Origin: Larix kaempferi | Taxonomy: Eukaryota > Streptophyta > Pinopsida > Pinales > Pinaceae | Direction of reading: 5' to 3' | Length of the DNA: 64,000 nt | Assembly: GCA_027924585.1 (NCBI GenBank) | Contig: BSBM01000232.1 | Location: forward strand, 29,398,001 to 29,462,000 | Shown here: piece after piece, positions 41,784 through 53,562 of the stretch | How the letters are laid out: every line of letters starts with the position of its first letter | Position numbering within the stretch: the stretch's first letter is position 1 | Notes under the pieces: generated by a model | Database searches by the model: none | The model's input: the letters and a program-made list of their open reading frames with translations, nothing else | Told to the model about the DNA's origin: nothing | Position numbers and translations under genes: made by a program

Positions 41784-42132
41784 TGTTATAGGTCAAATCT
41801 GCACTTCTCCGTCCATGATCACATTTAGCTATTGACCACACAAAAGGACAACTTGGATTGAAGAGCATGATGACCCTAGATGATGAATGGCCTAGACTTA
41901 CCCCTTCACAAATGACAAAACCCTCTTTTTACCTACTTTTAAGGGAAAACGCTACCCTATAAGCATCATAGTAGCATTTTCCTCCAAAAACACTCTACTC
42001 CACTTCATTAAAGTAGCGTTTTCCCTCAGAAATACTCTACTTTGCTTCAATAGAGTAGCGTACACCCTCAGAAATCTTGCAAATGATGGTTGTAAAGCAA
42101 GGAAGTTGCATGTTGAATGCTACTCCACTTAA
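41784..42132 (+). repeat. Tat3 3' LTR, truncated
   Basis: Starts TGTTATAGG. Only about the first 350 bp remain; no TATA box or LTR end follows. It includes the second Tat3 half-site cluster. Confidence 0.75.
41947..42063. repeat. Tat3 half-site cluster 2, in the 3' LTR
   Basis: Units 41947-41956/41970-41979 (13-nt spacer), 41990-41999/42012-42021 (12) and 42032-42041/42054-42063 (12). Arms are ACGCTACY or ACTCTACT and AGTAGCGT, as in the leader intron. The cluster is about 165 bp into the LTR, the same depth as the Tat1 cluster in its LTR. Confidence 0.85.
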
Positions 42133-43700
42133 GAAAAGGAGGATCTGAGCAATTTAAAAGCACTGAAGTCATCTCAGAACAGGAGGCTGTTACACAAGAA
42201 CCAGCACTCCAAGAACTTGTTACTGAAGCAGCAGCTCAAACATTAGGCATTCCAAGCAATTCTTGGAATTTGGATGTTGTTACACAAGAACCAACATCCT
42301 CAAAATTATTTGTCAAGGATGCAACTCAAATAGAAGAGAATGATATTGGAACACAGGAAGAGGGTACTGACACACAAGAACCAACACCCCTCGACTTGGT
42401 TATGGAAGCTGCAACACAAACTGAGGTAATTGAAACAAGGGATGTTGCTACACAAGAACCAGCATTTCCAATTTGGTTCGTTGATGCACTCACACAAGTG
42501 GAAGCTGCTGTAACTGATGAAGAAGAAGCTGCCAAGTTGTTGACTCAAGACAAACCTGTTGAGACACAAGATTAGATGGTCCTAGGTCAAGCTTTGACAA
42601 TGGTGACTAAGTACCAAACAAAAGTGGTGGAAGCTCGAGACATTGAAATTGACACTGATGAAGAAGGGGATGCAAGTGATGAAAGAATACAGGAATTACT
42701 AAGGGAGCTTTCATTATTGAAACTTGAGTTAGTTAAATGGAAAAAACATGTTGATTAGTGCAAAGAAGGGATGGTCCCTCTCTATGAATACAGAAATACT
42801 ATCAAGGAATTGAGAGATAAATGGGCTGAGGAATTGATCTTCCAGAAATTCCAGTGGGACAATGTTCAAGAAGAATTGGAAGAATTGAGGAAATTCAAGT
42901 CCATGCAACAAGAAAAAGATTAGATATATATTCTTTCTCAGGAATTGTTGAGTTGTAGGGCTCCATCACCTTCTTACCCTGTATTTATTTATGAACAGAC
43001 AACTTTATTTAAGTTGGAAGCATTGAAAGAAGGAAGACCGTATCAGTTGATAACTTCCCCTCAGTTCTTGGAGACTTTTATGGAGAGTGATTTTGGGGAT
43101 CAAAATTTGTTGGGTGAATTATATTTGCACGATAAAGCATGCTATACTGATTCTCATTCTAATCATGTGCCCTATTTGGGGGATGTTCAGCTGAGAGCCT
43201 TCACTTCTTTTGTCATCAATCATGTGCAGTGGTGGGATGCCTCTCAGACTATCAATAGGAATGAGGATAATTCCACTCTTTGGATCATAAATGAACCTCA
43301 ATTTCCAAGGGTCTCATTGAAAAGCATGAAGGTCTCTCAAATCTCCTATGAAGACTCGGCATTTGAAGGATCTGCAAACGACAGTCATCACTACCTGTGT
43401 CTAGACAATCTCCAAACAGCAGCAATATGCCCTGAAAGGTAGTGAGAACAGATAGAAAGCTTCTTCCCCATCTTTGAGGGAATGGGATGGGACTGAGATT
43501 CAAGTTTCCTCTCATATGGATGCCTGTGAGCCCATACATAAGCAATTATGTTTTGACTAAGAAGGAGGAGAAGCAGTGTTGGAAGAAGTGGGTTTCCTGT
43601 AATGGATTTGTGCATTTGGGGGAAGCACCTGAACTTTCCTTCAACCTCACCAACCTCCACAGATATAGTATGGATTCAGATTCAGACTAGTGGAATTTCT
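42133..43700 (+). pseudogene. Unrecognised broken ORF with TQEP repeats and coiled coil
   Basis: One frame is readable from about 42135 to 43442, interrupted by stops at 42573-42575, 42756-42758, about 42918 and 43440-43442. The first part repeats short blocks built on TQEP (VTQEPALQEL, VTQEPTSSKL, DTQEPTPLDL, ATQEPAFPIW). The middle is acidic and heptad-like (RIQELLRELSLLKLELVKWKKH, in two blocks). The third part is a globular-looking domain (PSYPVFIYEQTTLFKLEALK) unknown to me. Codons in another frame continue to 43690. It ends about 40 bp before a polypurine tract, so it is probably the last ORF of an LTR element. Confidence 0.45.
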
Positions 43701-43727
43701 TGGATGAGGACATGCAATTGGATAGTT

Positions 43728-44644
43728 GGGGGGAGATGTTGGGTCCTGGAATAGTCCCTTTTTTACCACACTTATTACCTCTTTTTTCCTTCTCTTCCCT
43801 CATTTCCATAAACTAGATAGATGCATTTTCCTCAATTTGAGCATGAATCCTGTCGGGTATGATTTATTATTGCCTTACTTTATTAATGCCTAAGATTGTT
43901 ATAGGTATGAATTCTATCCTTTGATTTATGCTAACTTGTGTCGATTTTATTAAGATAAGCTCAAAGCATTGAGAGACACGGGTGTAGCAACCCGCTAATC
44001 CTGCGGAAGGAAGGTACGATTGGTGCCAGTTGTTACTCCTCAGTTCCGATTCCATACATTGAATAGAAACAACATGATCATCTCTCCACATGGTAGTTGT
44101 AACAGGATTTCGCTGCAACAGGTCATCGCTACAACAAACAGAGCACTTTCCGGTCAGTGAGTCCATTGATCCATTGAAAGCCAGAGTAACAACACTCTCC
44201 ACATCCAACGATTTCATTCAATTCCATTCATGGTTGTGACTCGACACCCTGAAGATCAGAGATCTTCATGGCTATGGGAATTTAGTGGATCGGGATTGTA
44301 TTATGCATGTATAAATATGGGAAGGCATTCAAAGCCTGGGGTTGGTTGATTAGCAATTGTACAAGCTGTAACAGAGTGTTGTAACTGTGAATTACCATTT
44401 TCAATACAAGTAGCAGAGTTCTTCATATCTTTGTGTTTTAATTTGTGTTAGTTCACGGCATCTCTGTTAGAAGGCCAGGGCCCTCCTTCTCACAGAGATC
44501 GCCGAGTTAAGTAGGTACTTTAGTTTATTTTTGTTGTGTGGTGTGGATTTACGGTAGATACGTTTTACAGAGAAGCTAAAACAATGGTAATTGATAATTG
44601 CATTTTCCTTTGGTAGTTAATGATTGCATTATGAATTGTTGTAA
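43728..44644 (+). repeat. Polypurine tract and LTR of the same unidentified element
   Basis: GGGGGGAGA at 43728-43736 is followed by TGTTGGGTCC at 43737. A TATAAATA lies at 44310-44317. The end of the LTR is not defined; C3 is inserted at 44645, in or just after it. Confidence 0.5.
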
Positions 44645-45217
44645 TGTTAATGTAATTGTAACTTCGGAATGTATTTCACCTATGTATATTGTACTCCTAT
44701 ATAGATGTTATTATTCCTCTATACGGAAGTGTCGTCATTTGTATTGACAAGTGTCACAAGTGTCGCAACTTGCAAGTGATGGGTTATTAGACCACCAAGT
44801 GTGGGGTCATCCCGGATTAATATAACCATGGGTTATTAGACTGAGTTAGACAAGTCATCCCTGCTAGGTTATTAGGCAGGACAGGACATGTATAAATAGA
44901 GTGCGGGAGGCACTCTATTTGATCATCTCATTATTCACTTATACACTACTCGGAAAGTGGCACACTAGTGGAGGAGGAGGTTCAACTGCTAGGAGGACTA
45001 TCGCTATGTACTTTGGTTGTATCATTGCTCTTTCTATCTCTGAGGAAGTTGTGGGGTTTTTCACCTTTATGGTTTTCCCCAGTGAAACTGTGTGTGTCTA
45101 TTGTCTCATGTGATTGCTTGGTGTGATTGATATGCATTGCTATGATTGACATGCTGTACATGTTATTCTCTCAGTAAAGATTCTAGAGTATGTTGAATTA
45201 ATGCTCAAAAATTAACA
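44645..45217 (+). repeat. C3 5' LTR, 573 bp
   Basis: TGTTAATG ... AATTAACA, with TATAAATAG at 44891-44899. The 3' LTR (52055-52626) starts TGATGATG and is 572 bp. Confidence 0.9.
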
Positions 45218-45229
45218 TGGTACCAGAGC
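45218..45229 (+). other. C3 primer binding site
   Basis: TGGTACCAGAGC directly after the LTR; one base from the initiator-Met tRNA complement TGGTATCAGAGC seen in C4. Confidence 0.85.
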
Positions 45230-45506
45230 TAACCTGAGAAGAAGGCACTGTGCAGTTGCGGAAACTATGGGTTCCTATTTATTGGGTTTCTCTCCACAGA
45301 TATTGAAAGGAAGTAGGATATTTTGAATCTCCTCAGCAAGGCACATCTTTCTGTCCAATTAGAATTCAATTCTGGGCACTTTAATTTTTGGCCCTAAAAA
45401 TTAGGGTTTCCACAAAAATAGGAATTTATGAATTTTGATGACATAGCTGTAAGCTCCTTGGAAAAATCGAAGTTTAGAGATTTGGATCGAGATTTTTGGT
45501 TGGGTG

Positions 45507-46049
45507 TGTTAGAAAAACAGGATCGCAGAGCAATAACAATAAACAGAAATGCAAATATAATCACACATACACATTACAAGAGAGACACAGATATATCGTG
45601 GTTCACCCAACTTGGGCTACGTCCACACTGAATTTTGCAGTCCTTATTATTATTACCGTCCAATAAGGTGAAGGGATACAACCTACAGCACAACCGCTGC
45701 ACTTCCTCTTCTCTGTTTCACAGTCTCTCTCCTGATCTCAGAGATCTTTACAATGCATAAAACCTAATACATCATCATCCCTAGCCGTATTACAATGTCT
45801 TTATTTTATAAGGAAAATACAATGGGAAAACACCACGGGATACCCAAAACCATGGGCCCGCAAAACAGCTGGCGAAAACAGCCCCAAAAATTTTCTTCGG
45901 GGGCACTGCCCCCGGACCCCCCAGCCAGGGGGGATGGTCCCCACTGGGGTGACTGTATAGTCCACCTACTTATCATATAAAACTGGGGTACAAACACGGC
46001 TGATACAATATCATCTATGAGACTAGAAGATCTGGCTCCACAACCAATA
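45507..46049 (-). repeat. Solo LTR of another element inside the C3 leader
   Basis: The C3 leader follows the C2/C4 leader up to GATTTTTGG, is interrupted for 543 bp, and resumes. GGGTG is present on both sides (45502-45506 and 46050-46054). The insert ends TGTTAG on the left. The right end reads CCAATA where CCAACA would be expected, a C-to-T change in the terminus. It contains GTGGTTCACCC and GGGGGCACTGCCCCCGG, phrases typical of copia-type LTRs. Minus orientation is inferred from these. Confidence 0.75.
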
Positions 46050-46334
46050 GGGTGAAGCTCTGGGAAACTCAAACTCTAATTTAGGGTCCTCCTAGTGAAT
46101 CTGGGAGATTGAAAGGCATTCCTGAAGGGTGAAACTTTGCAGATTTCAAATTCTGAATACACCAGGTAGATCAGCTCATCAAGGCGCATCTTTCTATCCT
46201 TTCAGAAAGTTGAAATTCACATTTTGAATTTTTAGGGTTTCTCTGACAAACCCTAACTCAGTACCAAATCCATATTTCTGCAAATCAAGTGGTAAGACCT
46301 AAATCTTTTATTTCCATTTGAGTTTCTCATTAAA

Positions 46335-49300
46335 ATCTCTCACCACACCAAGCTTGAGTATAAGCTTGAAGGGGCTAATAACTTCCAAGCATGGAAGTAT
46401 AGGATTGGGTTAATCCTGGAAGAAAGTGAATTGGACACTTACATAAGTGAAGAGGTCCCTGTCCCAGAGGGAGAAGAGGCTAAGGCCTTACATAAGAAGA
46501 ACCTGTTCAAGGCAAAGAGGATCATTGTTGATTCTATCAAAGACCATCTCATACCACATGTGTCATCTCTAAAGACACCCAAGGAGAAGTCTGATTCCCT
46601 GACCAAGCTATTTGAAGGGAAGAACATAAATCGGAAGATGACTCTGCAGAACCAATTGAAAGGGGTAAAGATTTAGAATGGAGAGACCAATCAATCTTAT
46701 TTTTCTAAGGTCTCTCATATCAAGGAACAACTTGAAGCTGTGGATGAAGTAGTGGACAATGGTGAAGTTTTCATGACCACATTGAATGGCCTACCTAGGT
46801 CATGGGAGTCCTTCATCCAAGGAATCTATGCAAGGAGGAAGTTATCTCATTCAGTAGACTATGGGAGGAATGCTCGCAAGAAGAAGCAAGGCTTGTGGCC
46901 CAAGAATAAAAGATGGGGAATGAAGATCAAGCTCTCACAACACACACCAAGGGAATCAAGTTTAAGAGGGAGAGATCTCATAACAAGAAACATTCTCACC
47001 CTCATCATAAGAATAAAGATCTCCCTCATGTTCGATGTTTTGATTGTAATAAAATAGGACACTTTGCTTCAAATTGTCCCAAGAAGAAGAAAGACAACAA
47101 CAAGAAACTCAACAAGAAGAAGAGGTACAACAAGAAGACATTTCATGCTCATGCTATTGAGGATGATGAACCTCCCAAGAAGAAGGCTAGGGAAGAAAGT
47201 GATACTTCATCAAGTGAAGATGAATATGTTCTAATCTCTGCTCTCATGGGTACTATCTCTCATGGATGTAATGATTGGCTTATTGATAGTGGGGCTTCCA
47301 AACACATGACTGGGTTTAAAGAATCTTTTGCAAATCTATCTGAACATGAGTCACCCCATAAGGTGAAACTTGGGGATGACTATCAATATCCTATCAAAGG
47401 AAGTGGTGAAGAATCCTACAACCTAGACTCTGGGAAGTCTTTGAAGATGAAAGATGTTCTATATGTACCTGGGCTCAAGAAGAATCTACTCTCCATATCT
47501 GCATTGGATGCAAAAGGCATGAGGGTTGCATTTGTAAATGGCCAAGTCCTAATGTGGCCAAAGGGTAAAACTATAGATGATGCAGTAGTGATTGGAGAGT
47601 AAGAGGGAGGATTGTACAAATTGAAGGGACAACCTGAACATGCCATGGTACATGAATCCATGGAGCCAAGTGAACTTTGGCATAGAAGGCTTGCACATGT
47701 GCACTATAGAGCACTACCAATTGCAAGTAAAGCTGTAGAGGGTCTTCCTGAAATCAAGAAAAAGCATGAAGGTGTTTGCAAAGGATGTGCAAAAGGAAAG
47801 AACATTAAGAAGGCATTTCCATGCAATGAAATCAAAGCTAAAGGAATCTTGAAAATTATCCACTCCGATGTATGCGGTCCAATGTCATCCAGTTCTCTGA
47901 GTGGGTATGTATACTATGTCTCTTTCATTGATGATTTATCTAGGAAGACTTGGGTTTATTTCTTGAAGAACAAAGATGAAGTGCTTGATAAGTTCAAGGA
48001 ATTCAAAGCCTTGATGGAAAATCAAACTGATAAGAAGATCAAGACCTTTAGATCCGACAATGGCGGAGAATTCACTTCAGGTGATTTCAAGAAGCTATGC
48101 AGTGATTCAGGGATTAAGAGGGAGTTGACTGCTCCCTACAATCCACAACAGAATGGATTTGCAGAAAGGAAAAACAGAACAATCATGGAAGCAGCATGGG
48201 AAATGTTGCATGACCAGGATCTGCCTATGCATCTTTGGGCAAAAGCAGCTAGGATAGTTGTATATGTGCAGAACAAAACACCTCACAATATTGGACAACA
48301 AGACACCAGAAGAGGTATTCTCTGGTAAGAAACCTGAAGTCAACCATCTCAAAATATTTGGTTGTCCAGTATATACACATGTTCCAAAGGAAAATAGGAC
48401 AAATATAGATCCTTCAGGAAAGAAGGGCATCTTTTTGGGGTACAGTGAAAGCTCGAAAGCTTACAGAATATACTTTCCAGGGTTCAAGAAGATTGATGTC
48501 AGCAGGGATGTAACATTTGATGAAAACGCATCCTTCATCAAATCAAGGAAGACACCTGTTGAAGATCATGAAGAACCAAAGGAAAATATATTTCAAGACA
48601 TCACCATGACTGAATCAATTCCAGAAGCAGATCGTGAAGTTGAAGATCCACAAATACTTGTAGATCCACCCCGTGAGAAGAACTCTCACAAGAGGAAACC
48701 TGCATGGGATAGAGAGCTCATTCAAGATGCAGAAAGGTGTGGCATTCCAGAAGAAGAACACAAAGAAAGGAAGAGGACTAGATCACATACCAGTTATGTT
48801 TCCCTACTCTGTGATATTATGAACAAAGAACTTTCCAGTTATGAAGAAGCAGCAGAAAAGAAAGAATGGAAGGATGCCATGGTCGAGGAATACCATTCGA
48901 TCATGAAGAATGATGTTTGGGATATAGTCCCAAGACCTGAAGGGAAGTCGGTTGTGACTTCCAAATGGATCTACAAGATCAAGCATGTTGCAGATGGCAG
49001 CATAGAAAACTACAAAGCGAGATTTGTAGCTTGTGGCTTCTCCCAAAAAGAGGGGATAGACTATGAAGAGACTTTTGCTCCTATAGCCAAGTACACTTCC
49101 ATCAGATTAGTGCTTGCCCTGGCTGCAGTGATGAAATGGAAGATACACCAGATGGATGTCACAACTGGTTTCTTGAATGGTGTAGTCGAAGAGGAAGTGT
49201 ATGTGAAGCAGCCACTCGGTTTTGAGACACATGATAGAGGGACTCATGTGTGCAAACTGAAGAAAGCTCTGTATGGTTTGAAACAGGCACCCAGGACTTG

Positions 49301-50372
49301 GTATGGTAGGATAGACAACTTTCTATCCAGTTTGGGCTTCACCAAGAGTAAAGCAGATTCCAACCTTTACTACAAGGTTGAGGAAGGCAATCCCATGATA
49401 CTATTTTTGTATGTGGATAACCTGTTTGTAACAGGTGAGGATGGATTGATTGTCGATACCAAGAGGAAGCTTGCTTCCGAGTTCAATATGAAGGACTTGG
49501 GGATGATGCACTATTTTCTAGGCATGGAGGTGTGGCAGAGTGCAGATGGAATCTTCCTTGGACAAGGGAAGTATGCAGTAGAGATCCTGAAGAGTTTCGG
49601 GATGATGGACTGCAAGGCCATGGCCACACCTATGGCATCGAACCTGAAGCTTCTGTGTGATGCTTCATCTAATCTAGTTGATGTCACTATGTATCGTCAG
49701 ATGATTGGGTCCTTGATGTACCCGACGAACACTAGACCAGATATTTGCTTTGCAGTGAACACATTGAGCCAGTTCCTGACGGATCCCAGAGGTGTTCACC
49801 TGGTTGCTGAAAAGCATATTCTGAGGTACCTGAAGGGTACAATTGATTATGGGATCAAGTATGATGCGAATCAAAAGTTTAACCTGCAGGGTTATGATGA
49901 TTTGGACTGGGCAGGCAGTGCTGCAGATAGGAAGATCACATCTGGGTGCTGCTTCAGTATGGGATCAGGTGTGATCTCTTGGTTTAGCAGGAAGAAATCC
50001 TGCGTAGCACTGAGTACAGCCGAAGCAGAGTATGTTGCAACTTGTTCGGCTGGTTATGAGGCAGTATGGCTCTGAAAGCTACTGTCTGAGTTATTTAATC
50101 TCCCATTGGATGCTCCTAGTATCTTTTGTGACAACCAGAGTTGTGTGAAGCTATCTGAGAACCCGATGTTCCACGATAGGTCGAAACACATTGAGATCAA
50201 ATATCACTATATCATGGATATGGTGCAGAGAGGAGAAGTGAAGCTCCTGTATGTTGCGATGGATGAGCAGGTTGCAGATGTGTTGACAAAACCACTAGCC
50301 AGAGTGAAGTTTGAGTACTTCAGAGAGAGGCTTGGTGTTCTTCATATTGACGACACTTCGAGGAAGAAGTGA
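46335..50372 (+). pseudogene. C3 copia polyprotein, broken; RT active site YVDN
   Basis: Homology to gag starts at 46335 where ATG is ATC, so the start is lost. TAG at 46674-46676, a frameshift near 46880-46910, the knuckle CFDCNKIGHF, protease DSGASKHMTGF, a stop at 47600-47602, integrase (SDNGGEF, NPQQNGFAERK), a frameshift near 48290, then RT and RNase H. RT reads LFLYVDNLF, so the second catalytic Asp (49419-49421) is Asn. TGA at 50073-50075 lies in RNase H. The frame ends at 50372 (IDDTSRKK). Confidence 0.88.
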
Positions 50373-50489
50373 TGGACACATTTGCAGGATCCATTCCAAG
50401 CATGGTGAGAGGAGGATCCTTCCCATGGCTGTGGATGTAAGCGCTGTATGATGAGCATCAGGACGATGCTCTAGTTACTGCTCTGTATA

Positions 50490-51310
50490 TACATCAGTTG
50501 GATGCTTTGATCAGTTAGATCATGTATATGTATATGCATCATGTTGGATGCTTGATATGATCAGGTAGATCATGCATTTGTATATGCATCATGTTGGATG
50601 CTTGATATGATCAAGTGGATCATGTATTTATGTATGTATGAGGTGGATGCATTGTATGATCAGGTAGATCATGTACTTATGTATGTATCAGGCGGATGCA
50701 TTGTATGATCAAGTGGATCATGTATTTTCATATGTATCAGGTGGATACTTGTATGATCAGGTAGATCATGTATGATGATATGTATCAGGTAGATACATTG
50801 TATGATCAGGTGGATCATGTATTTGCATATGTATCAAGTGGATACTTGTATGATCAAGTAGATCATGTATGATGAGATGTATCAGGTAGATACATTGTAT
50901 GATCAGGTGGATCATGTATTTGCATAAGTATCAAGTGGATACTTGTATGATCAGGTAGATCATGTATGATGATATGTATCAGGTAGATACATTGTATGAT
51001 CAGGTGGATCATGTATTTGCATATGTATCAGGTGGATACTTGTATGATCAGGTTGATCATGTATGTTGATATGTATCAAGTAGATACTTGGTATACATCA
51101 GGTGGATGCATTGTTTGATCAGGATGATCACAGATGATGAGCTTTAGGATGTTGCTCCAGATGATCTACATCAGGTTGATGCTATGATGATGATCAGGAT
51201 GATCACAGATGATGAGCTTCAGGATGTTTCTCCAGATGATACACATCAGGTTGATGCTATGATGATGATCAGGTTGACCATGTGATGATGTACATCAGGA
51301 TGATGTATGG
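50490..51310 (+). repeat. C3 palindrome array with covarying flanks
   Basis: Over 800 bp of short palindromes: GCATCATGTTGGATGC (50536-50551), TGATCAGGTAGATCA (50558-50572), GTATCAGGTGGATAC (50734-50748), later CATCAGGTTGATG and GATCAGGATGATC. The middle ATCAGGTNGAT is kept; the outer pairs alternate between GATC, TATC/GATA and CATC/GATG types, with both arms changing together. Units alternate in a regular order with about 20-50 bp spacing. Confidence 0.85.
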
Positions 51311-51344
51311 TGAGTATCGAGTTTATACTCTGTGGCTGTGGACA

Positions 51345-51800
51345 GGTTGTGCAGGTAGCATAGAAAAGATCCTTTAAAATATGGACAGGTAGAGCGGTGT
51401 GCTCATAATAGCCTAGGATGCTCTAACGAGATCCAGACAGGTAGAGCGGTGTGCTTGTAACATCCTGGGATGCTCTGAGTAGGTTTTGATACGGTTTCGC
51501 ATAGAAAAGAACCTTTAAAATCCAGACAAGTAGAGCGGTGTGCTCGTAACATCCTGGGATGCTCTATCGAGATCCAAACAGGTAGAGCGGTGTGCTCGTA
51601 ACATCCTGGGATGCTCTGAGTAGGTTTTGCGAAAGTTCACATAGAAAAGATCCTTTAAAATCCGGACAGGTAGAGCGGTGTGCTCGTAATATCCTAGGAT
51701 GCTCTGAGTAGGTTTTGTGAAGTTCAACGTGTAAAAGATCCTAGGAGATCCGATAGGTTGAGCAGTAAGCTCGTAATCAGTCCTGGGATGCTCTTTCGAG
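51345..51800 (+). repeat. C3 tandem repeat with AGAGC...GCTCT hairpins
   Basis: Units of about 50-115 bp carry GACAGGTAGAGCGGTGTGCT, then CGTAACATCCTGGGATGCTCT-like sequence. The outer arms AGAGC/GCTCT and inner CATCC/GGATG can pair. GCATAGAAAAGATCC precedes several units. C4 has the same type at about 53840-54330 on its sense strand. Confidence 0.75.
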
Positions 51801-52043
51801 GTTTTGTTGATGCACATAATCAATCCTGAGGATTCCACAGTATGGCCAGTGATGATGAAGACCTACAGGTGGTGGGCCTACATCCAATATGAAAAAGGAC
51901 TGGCTCTGTATAAGTTCCTATGATGATTAGATTGGATATTGATTGAGATAGCAATAGCAATGACGATGACGATGATTCGATGATGAAGACCCAAAGAAGA
52001 AGACTTGTGCTAGAAGATCTGTGTCGAGAAATACCTTCCTAGT

Positions 52044-52626
52044 TAAGAGGGAGTGATGATGTAATTGTAACTTCGGAATGTATTTCACCTATGTATATTG
52101 TACTCCTATAGAGATGTTATTATTCCTCTATATGGAAGTGTCATTATTTATATTGACAAGTGTCGCAAGTGTCGCAACTTGCAAGTGATGGGTTATTAGA
52201 CCACCAAGTGTGGGGTCTTCCCGGATTAATATAACCATGGACTATTAGACTGAGTTAGACAAGTCGGCCCTGCTAGGTTATTAGGAAGGACAGGTCATGT
52301 ATAAATAGAGTGCGGGAGGTACTCTATTTGATCATCTCATTATTCACTTCTACACTACTCGGAAAGTGGCGCACTAGTGGAGGAGGAGGTTCAGTTGCTA
52401 TGAGGACTATCTCTGTGTACTTTGGTTGTATCATTGCTCTTTCTATCTCTGAGGAAGTTGTGGGGTTTTTTACCTTTATGGTTTTCCCGAGTGAAACTCT
52501 GTGTGTTTATTGTCTCATGTGATTGCTTGGTGTGATTGATATGCATTGCTATGATTGATATGTTGTACAGGTTATTCTCTCAGTAAAGATCCTAGAGTAT
52601 GTTGAACTAATGCTCAAAAATTAACA
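52044..52626 (+). repeat. C3 polypurine tract and 3' LTR
   Basis: TTAAGAGGGAG (52044-52054), then the LTR at 52055-52626 with TATAAATAG at 52300-52308, ending AATTAACA and the duplication TGTAA. Confidence 0.9.
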
Positions 52627-52631
52627 TGTAA

Positions 52632-53034
52632 TTGCGTGGTGTGACAGTCAACTATGTGCAAGTGTGCTAGTTAGCTGTTATAGTCAAGCTCAACTCTAGT
52701 TTATTTATGTTATTCATCTTTCTTGAAGTGTATTGAATTAGTCATATTATGATTTCAATTGGTTTTTATTTCTTACTATCATTTATAATTTGCAGATTAG
52801 ATAATTTAAACAAGTCATGGTTAATTCATTGTAGTCTGATATATTTAGGATTTAACTTCTTACAAAAGTAAGTCTAGCTTAATTCTTCTTAGATCAGTGA
52901 TTGCTGGAGTGATGATTGTAGGAAGGTAAATGTATTTTGAATTCTTAGATGGATAAATTAGATTAGCTTTAACCATGAGATAAGTTTGACTGAGCAGATA
53001 GGTAGGATAATTGATCTTCACTCATTCAATCAGC
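52632..53034. other. Sequence between C3 and C4
   Basis: About 400 bp of AT-rich DNA that continued from 44644 before C3 inserted and continues at 59995 after C4. No gene or repeat recognised. Confidence 0.6.
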
Positions 53035-53562
53035 TGTTAATTTTTTAGCATTAATTCACAATACTCTAGGATCTTTACTGAGAGAATAACATATACAGTA
53101 TATCAATGCATATCAATCATAACAAGCATGTCAATCATCACAAGAAGCAAAAGCATGAGAGACAATAGACACACAGAGTTTCCGTGGGAAAAACCCTAAG
53201 GTTAAAAACCCCACAACTTCCTCAGAGATAGATAGATAGATAGACTCCTCTTAGCATCTGATCCTCCTCCTCACATGTGCGCCACTTTCCGAGTGACGGA
53301 AGTGTGAGTTCTAAAGTGATCCAAATAGAGATCTCCCGATCTCTATCTATACTTGTCTTATTTTCCCAATAACCTTATGGGGCCAACTTGTCTAGCTAGG
53401 AACAATAACTTCATATTACATTATATCAGACCGACCCCTTACAAGGTGGTCGAATAACCCATCGACAAGTTAACACACTTGCGACACTTGTCAATACAAA
53501 TGAATATATAAATGAAATACATTCCGAAGTTACATATACATCAACACACCCTCTTAACTAGG
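53035..53562 (-). repeat. C4 3' LTR (512 bp) and polypurine tract
   Basis: LTR 53035-53546: sense start TGTTGATG, sense end TTAACA. The polypurine tract TTAAGAGGGTG lies on the minus strand at 53547-53560. Confidence 0.9.

Larger units (their letters stand above)
33540..42132 (+). mobile_element. Tat3: degraded Tat-type element, truncated at both ends
   Basis: Same gene order as Tat1: protease, RT, RNase H, integrase, second RNase H, antisense PMD, hairpin array, polypurine tract, start of 3' LTR. The 5' LTR, leader and gag are missing; the element starts in protease next to another LTR. The 3' LTR stops after about 350 bp, near a final GCTACTCCACTT that resembles one more half-site. It has more stops and frameshifts than Tat1 or Tat2, so it is the oldest of the three. 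Confidence 0.85.
44645..52626 (+). mobile_element. C3: complete Ty1/copia element
   Basis: LTRs at 44645-45217 and 52055-52626 and the duplication TGTAA on both sides (44640-44644 and 52627-52631). Inside are a primer site, a leader with a solo LTR insertion, a broken polyprotein, and two repeat arrays. It belongs to the same family as C1, C2 and C4 but is diverged from them. Confidence 0.93.

Noticed and set aside
45218-45229. tRNA-like sequence at LTR borders
   Set aside because: Only the 12-nt primer-site complement to tRNA is present; no tRNA gene fold.
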